This document shows, piece after piece, positions 63,318 through 64,000 of a stretch of 64,000 bases of DNA. The stretch is from Symsagittifera roscoffensis. Lineage: Eukaryota; Xenacoelomorpha; Acoela; Convolutidae. The position numbers and the translations under genes were made by a program. Numbering within the stretch: the first letter of the stretch is position 1; the number at the start of each line of letters is the position of its first letter. The DNA lies in assembly GCF_963678635.1 (NCBI RefSeq), contig NW_026970657.1, positions 1-64,000 of the forward strand, given 5' to 3'. A model generated the notes under the pieces. The model worked only from the letters and a program-made list of their open reading frames with translations, made no database searches and was not told the origin of the DNA.

Positions 63318-64000
63318 CGTGGGCTAAAAAAATGATTATTTTGAGACTGAAAAGCGGTGGTATGGGGTTGTTCAATAATTTGTTCATAAGTATTATCATC
63401 TTGTGACTGGTGTGTCATTATATGTTGGATGGGACTTTGTGATGTGGTGAGTCGAAAATTTGGATTATGTGTGATGGCTAAATTTCGAAAATTTCGTGGG
63501 ACTAGGGATAGTGGATGGTTATTTGGTAGGGGTGGTAATTGTGGTGCCGTTGGCTGTGTGTCGACATTGTTATGTTCTTCGTCGTATGTATTTTGTCGTG
63601 TTGCTATTTTTGTGTTATATTCTTTTATTTGTGCGTCTAAAAGAATTTTGTTTATAGATGTAGAAAAGATTCCAAAAAATCCTGCAAAGAGTATGCGTGC
63701 TACGCTTGCTTGTCTGTTTACTTGTGTGTGTATAGCACATGTATTGTAGATTCCTTTTAAGAGTGAGAAAAGAAATCCAATAAAGTTAAACATTGCGTAT
63801 AAAATAGTCAATTTTTCTAAGATGTAGTAGGGCCATCCTAGAAAATCGAGGATCTCATTTTTGAGTGTAACAAAGCTAAAAATGTTAATTGGTGATATAT
63901 CTTGGGGACGGTATTTTTCACCGTTTAGATATATATATATAATCTTTAATGTCTTTAAAATATCCGCTATAGTCTTGCGTGTAGATATCGGCAAATCCTG
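63314..64000 (-). CDS. Membrane protein C-terminal part, open at the window edge
   Basis: The frame is open to the right edge, so the start may lie outside; the first internal Met is at 63994 (226 residues). It has two likely membrane segments: LTILYAMFNFIGFLFSLL (about residues 62-80) and ARILFAGFFGIFSTSI (about 100-116). The cytosolic-like tail (125-226) is polar, Gln/Asn/Pro/Thr-rich. A C-terminal anchor plus tail before a downstream ORF would fit an envelope-type glycoprotein end, but I see no fusion peptide or cleavage site, so this is only a suggestion. The stop overlaps the next start by ATGA. Confidence 0.65.
   Translation of the reverse strand, partial: QDLPISTRKTIADILKTLKIIYIYLNGEKYRPQDISPINIFSFVTLKNEILDFLGWPYYILEKLTILYAMFNFIGFLFSLLKGIYNTCAIHTQVNRQASVARILFAGFFGIFSTSINKILLDAQIKEYNTKIATRQNTYDEEHNNVDTQPTAPQLPPLPNNHPLSLVPRNFRNLAITHNPNFRLTTSQSPIQHIMTHQSQDDNTYEQIIEQPHTTAFQSQNNHFFSPR

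Noticed and set aside
1-64000. CRISPR arrays, operons, Shine-Dalgarno sites, rRNA genes
   Set aside because: None is present; the sequence is eukaryotic and its tandem repeats are minisatellites without spacers.

Overview
The window is eukaryotic, AT-rich, repeat-dense DNA, most likely from a nematode (inference, about 0.5). The grounds are short 3' splice sites with a run of T before AG, a 78-base intron, long uninterrupted poly-G/poly-C tracts, and mobile-element proteins of a kind I associate with nematodes. No bacterial signals are present. Almost everything recognisable is mobile DNA; the only convincing host sequence is a duplicated pair of exons.

Layout. 1-418 is a ~30-bp minisatellite. 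3862-9308 and 9309-14820 are two tandem copies of a ~5.45-kb unit. Each holds two exons (121 + 188 nt) that together encode one ~103-residue fibronectin-III-like domain, plus two kinds of foldback element and, at the right end, the antisense tail of a Polinton DNA polymerase. 14.5-28.5 kb is a decayed Polinton/Maverick read on the minus strand: packaging ATPase, integrase, penton-like protein, pVI-like protein, capsid and protein-primed DNA polymerase, all broken. 29.2-32.1 kb is a decayed Ty1/copia element on the plus strand. 33.07-34.24 kb is a long foldback element.

The centre is a 24.1-kb Gypsy-type LTR retrotransposon (34631-58727) with 921-bp LTRs that differ at only two positions I can find. 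Its gag-protease-RT-RNase H-integrase region (38.3-47.2 kb) is interrupted by several frameshifts and stops. It is followed by about 10 kb of extra coding capacity: a macrodomain-like segment in frame with integrase, an SGNH/GDSL hydrolase ORF with visible catalytic blocks, a second SGNH-like ORF, and a 5-kb single reading frame divided by two stop codons whose product I do not recognise. The 2.7-kb leader carries at least a dozen copies of a CCGGAGGGGT-type motif. This element is the best candidate for an undescribed system: young by its LTRs, yet carrying accessory genes and broken core genes.

At the right edge, 61.4-64.0 kb holds a minus-strand transcription unit. A two-helix membrane protein, open at the window edge, overlaps by ATGA a 601-codon ORF of unknown function. 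A consensus intron starts three bases after its stop, and a polyadenylation signal follows. Its coding strand is rich in A and C and poor in G.
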